Positions 13,637 to 14,825 of a stretch of DNA of 14,825 nt are shown here, piece by piece. The notes under the pieces are model-generated. The model ran no database searches and had not been told where the DNA came from. It worked only from the letters and a program-made list of their open reading frames with translations. The position numbers were made by a program, and so were the translations under genes. This stretch comes from Bacteroidota bacterium (GTDB lineage Bacteria > Bacteroidota > Bacteroidia > Cytophagales > Cyclobacteriaceae): positions 1 through 14,825 of the forward strand of contig JAEZEH010000144.1 of assembly GCA_023417785.1 (NCBI GenBank), in the 5' to 3' direction. Every line of letters starts with the position of its first letter. Within the stretch, counting starts at the first letter, position 1.

Positions 13637-13787
13637 GGGGATCGGTCTTAAAAGACAGGGGTAGCTATTTTAATTTTAAATGAAGTTCAGCGAATAATCC
13701 GGCTACTGGGGAAAATACCCCGTCAGAAAATTTCTTTATTTAAGTTAAGGCCTTTACTTAGCAAAGTCAAACGAAAAACCCCCTCAT

Positions 13788-14198
13788 ATGAAAAAAAGGA
13801 AAGCCACTGCAGTTTGGAACGGCTCCGGAAAGGACGGCAAAGGCCACGTCACGACGCAAAGTTCTACGCTAAAAGAGACGCAATTTTCTTATAAATCACG
13901 GTTTGAAGAAGGTGTGGGTACGAACCCCGAAGAATTGGTGGCGGCTGCTCACGCCGGCTGTTTTGCCATGAAATTGAGTTTCGTCCTGAATGAAGCAGGC
14001 TTCACTCCCGACGAACTTCACGTCGATTGTGTGGTAACGTTGGAGGATTCAATCACCAATTCAGAATTGACCCTGAAAGCAAAGGTACCCGGAATTACCA
14101 GAGAGAAATTTGAAGAATGCGCTAACAACGCAAAGGACAACTGCCCGATTTCGAAGTCTTTATCGGGTAAGATTTCGCTCAATGCGAGCCTGTCATAG
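13788..14198 (+). CDS. OsmC-family peroxiredoxin
   Basis: This 136-residue protein matches the OsmC/Ohr family in length and layout. The two catalytic cysteines are Cys58 in AAAHAGCFAMKLS and Cys119 in AKDNCPISKSL; the acidic residue before the first Cys helix is in TNPEELV (45-51). The family reduces organic hydroperoxides with thiols in the cytoplasm. The spacing of the cysteines and the N-terminal strand (KATAVWNGSGKDGKG) favour the OsmC branch over Ohr. It is the only plus-strand gene in the window, divergent from the MerC gene, and ends in a terminator hairpin. A Shine-Dalgarno sequence is not evident (CCCCCTCAT precedes the ATG), as is common in Bacteroidota. It does not belong to the pigment pathway, though protection of a polyene-rich membrane from oxidation may be useful. 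Confidence 0.93.
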   Translation: MKKRKATAVWNGSGKDGKGHVTTQSSTLKETQFSYKSRFEEGVGTNPEELVAAAHAGCFAMKLSFVLNEAGFTPDELHVDCVVTLEDSITNSELTLKAKVPGITREKFEECANNAKDNCPISKSLSGKISLNASLS

Positions 14199-14228
14199 TC
14201 GCGGAATTGTTAAACAACTATAGGAAAT

Positions 14229-14257
14229 GAGCAGCCCCAGGGTTGCTCTTTCTGTTT
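14229..14257. terminator. Intrinsic terminator between convergent genes
   Basis: GAGCAGCCC (14229-14237) pairs with GGGTTGCTC (14240-14248) as a 9-pair stem with one G-T wobble, followed by a T-rich tail (TTTCTGTTT, 14249-14257). It lies 30 bases after the OsmC stop and 15 bases beyond the stop of the convergent minus-strand gene, so it may act on both strands; on the minus side the tail (ATTTCCT) is less T-rich. Confidence 0.75.
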
Positions 14258-14271
14258 AAAGGCAGGCTAAT

Positions 14272-14715
14272 TTATCTGGAAACTACTACGGCGTTTTCGA
14301 GAATAAAGTTGACGTGGTCGACATCGTCCGCATTGAGTTTCAGTATCCCTTTTACGGTAATCAGGTCATCGACCTGAAACTTTGGCGGCGATTTGGCAAA
14401 ATTGACCTCGGCAACCGACTCCGGTCCGCCCCCGCCACAGAAAAAACACTGGCTCATCGGATATTTCGAGATGATGATATACGTTCCGTCTTCCGGAGCA
14501 AACGGCACATAAAACCCCTGAATCGAGATTTCCTTTCCGGCCAGCGCCTTGAGGTCATCGGAGAAACTCGGGTAAAAGAGGTATTCACCCAGCGTTTCGT
14601 AGTACTTCGGCTCAAATTTAGTCTTGGCAAAAATAGTCCAGGTGTCCGGCTTCGACTGGCTGAAACCCAGGTTTGAAATCAAAAAAAGCGCTCCTAAAAA
14701 AATAATCTTTCTCAT
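14272..14715 (-). CDS. Small exported protein with a CxxC motif, possibly DUF3299-like
   Basis: The protein has 147 residues with a signal peptide at 1-19 (MRKIIFLGALFLISNLGFS). The mature part contains a strand-rich region: LAGKEISIQGFYVPF (58-72), YIIISKYPMSQCFFCGGGGPESVAEV (79-104, with Cys90 and Cys93), and a second block VDDLITVKGILKLN. This layout suggests an OB-like fold with a bound metal or reactive Cys pair. Small periplasmic proteins of this kind are often encoded beside ABC permeases and zinc-related genes in Bacteroidota and have been grouped with DUF3299; that assignment is from memory. It starts 17 bases after the permease stop, so the two are probably co-transcribed. Function unknown. 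Confidence 0.8.
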   Translation of the reverse strand: MRKIIFLGALFLISNLGFSQSKPDTWTIFAKTKFEPKYYETLGEYLFYPSFSDDLKALAGKEISIQGFYVPFAPEDGTYIIISKYPMSQCFFCGGGGPESVAEVNFAKSPPKFQVDDLITVKGILKLNADDVDHVNFILENAVVVSR

Positions 14716-14732
14716 GCGTAATGTTTCTCAAT

Positions 14733-14825
14733 TTATGCGTTTCCGGCCAATACCCGACTGATGTCGGTGCGGTAGGCCTGTATTGCCGGAATCAATGCAC
14801 AGGCTAAACCCAACAACAAACTTGC
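14733..14825 (-). CDS. FtsX/MacB-type ABC transporter permease (only the last 30 codons)
   Basis: The 5' part lies beyond the right edge. The visible C-terminus reads ASLLLGLACALIPAIQAYR followed by TDISRVLAGNA and a TAA. A final hydrophobic helix, then Pro-Ala-Ile-x-Ala-Tyr-Arg and a short polar tail, is the hallmark ending of MacB/LolC/FtsX-type permeases. These work with an ATPase to move lipoproteins, peptides or other substrates, or to transmit signals across the envelope. The substrate cannot be inferred from this fragment. Confidence 0.8.
   Translation of the reverse strand, partial: ASLLLGLACALIPAIQAYRTDISRVLAGNA

Noticed and set aside
13708..13721. GGGG-AAAATA-CCCC inverted repeat upstream of the OsmC gene
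   Set aside because: A four-base stem with no T-tract and no conserved partner; too weak to call an operator or terminator.

Overview
The window is a flexirubin / aryl-polyene type pigment biosynthesis locus from a member of the Bacteroidota. The assignment to that phylum rests on four things: the tyrosine/histidine ammonia-lyase closely resembles the Flavobacterium johnsoniae tyrosine ammonia-lyase as I remember it; the gene set is the flexirubin-type set of ketosynthases, two carrier proteins, hotdog enzymes, a LpxL-like acyltransferase and LolA; ribosome binding sites are weak; and one promoter fits the Bacteroidota -33/-7 consensus. Cytophagia or Chitinophagia are plausible, but the window does not decide the genus.

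Layout, right to left, which is the direction of transcription for most of the window. At the right edge (14272-14825, minus) lie the last 30 codons of a FtsX/MacB-type ABC permease, followed by a small exported protein with a CxxC motif. A convergent OsmC-family gene (13788-14198, plus) is separated from them by a terminator hairpin. A MerC-family membrane protein (13194-13601, minus) is divergent from osmC. It has a good Bacteroidota promoter carrying two inverted repeats that look like operators.

From 13051 down to the left edge everything is on the minus strand and tightly packed. The order is: aromatic amino acid (probably tyrosine) ammonia-lyase, FabG-like ketoreductase, ketosynthase A, acyl carrier protein 1, LpxL/HtrB-like acyltransferase, FabZ-like dehydratase, an exported protein of unknown function, a 4HBT thioesterase, ketosynthase B, a COMT-like methyltransferase, a half-length ketosynthase-like protein, acyl carrier protein 2, ketosynthase C, a ketosynthase-like protein whose active-site Cys is replaced by Ala (chain-length-factor-like), a membrane-anchored NodB-family polysaccharide deacetylase, a possible 43-residue small ORF, and a LolA-like lipoprotein carrier cut by the left edge. 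Several junctions are ATGA overlaps.

Proposed joint function (inference from known flexirubin and aryl-polyene pathways): the lyase makes 4-coumarate from tyrosine. The ketosynthases, ketoreductase and dehydratase(s) extend this starter on the two carrier proteins into a conjugated polyene. The methyltransferase may decorate the aryl head group. The hotdog thioesterase, acyltransferase and LolA-like protein would release or transfer the chain and move the lipid to the outer membrane. No starter-activating ligase, dialkylresorcinol (DarA/DarB-like) genes or exporter lie in this window; they may lie beyond the left edge.

I saw no tRNA, rRNA, CRISPR array, insertion sequence or integrase. No stretch longer than 300 bases lacks a gene.
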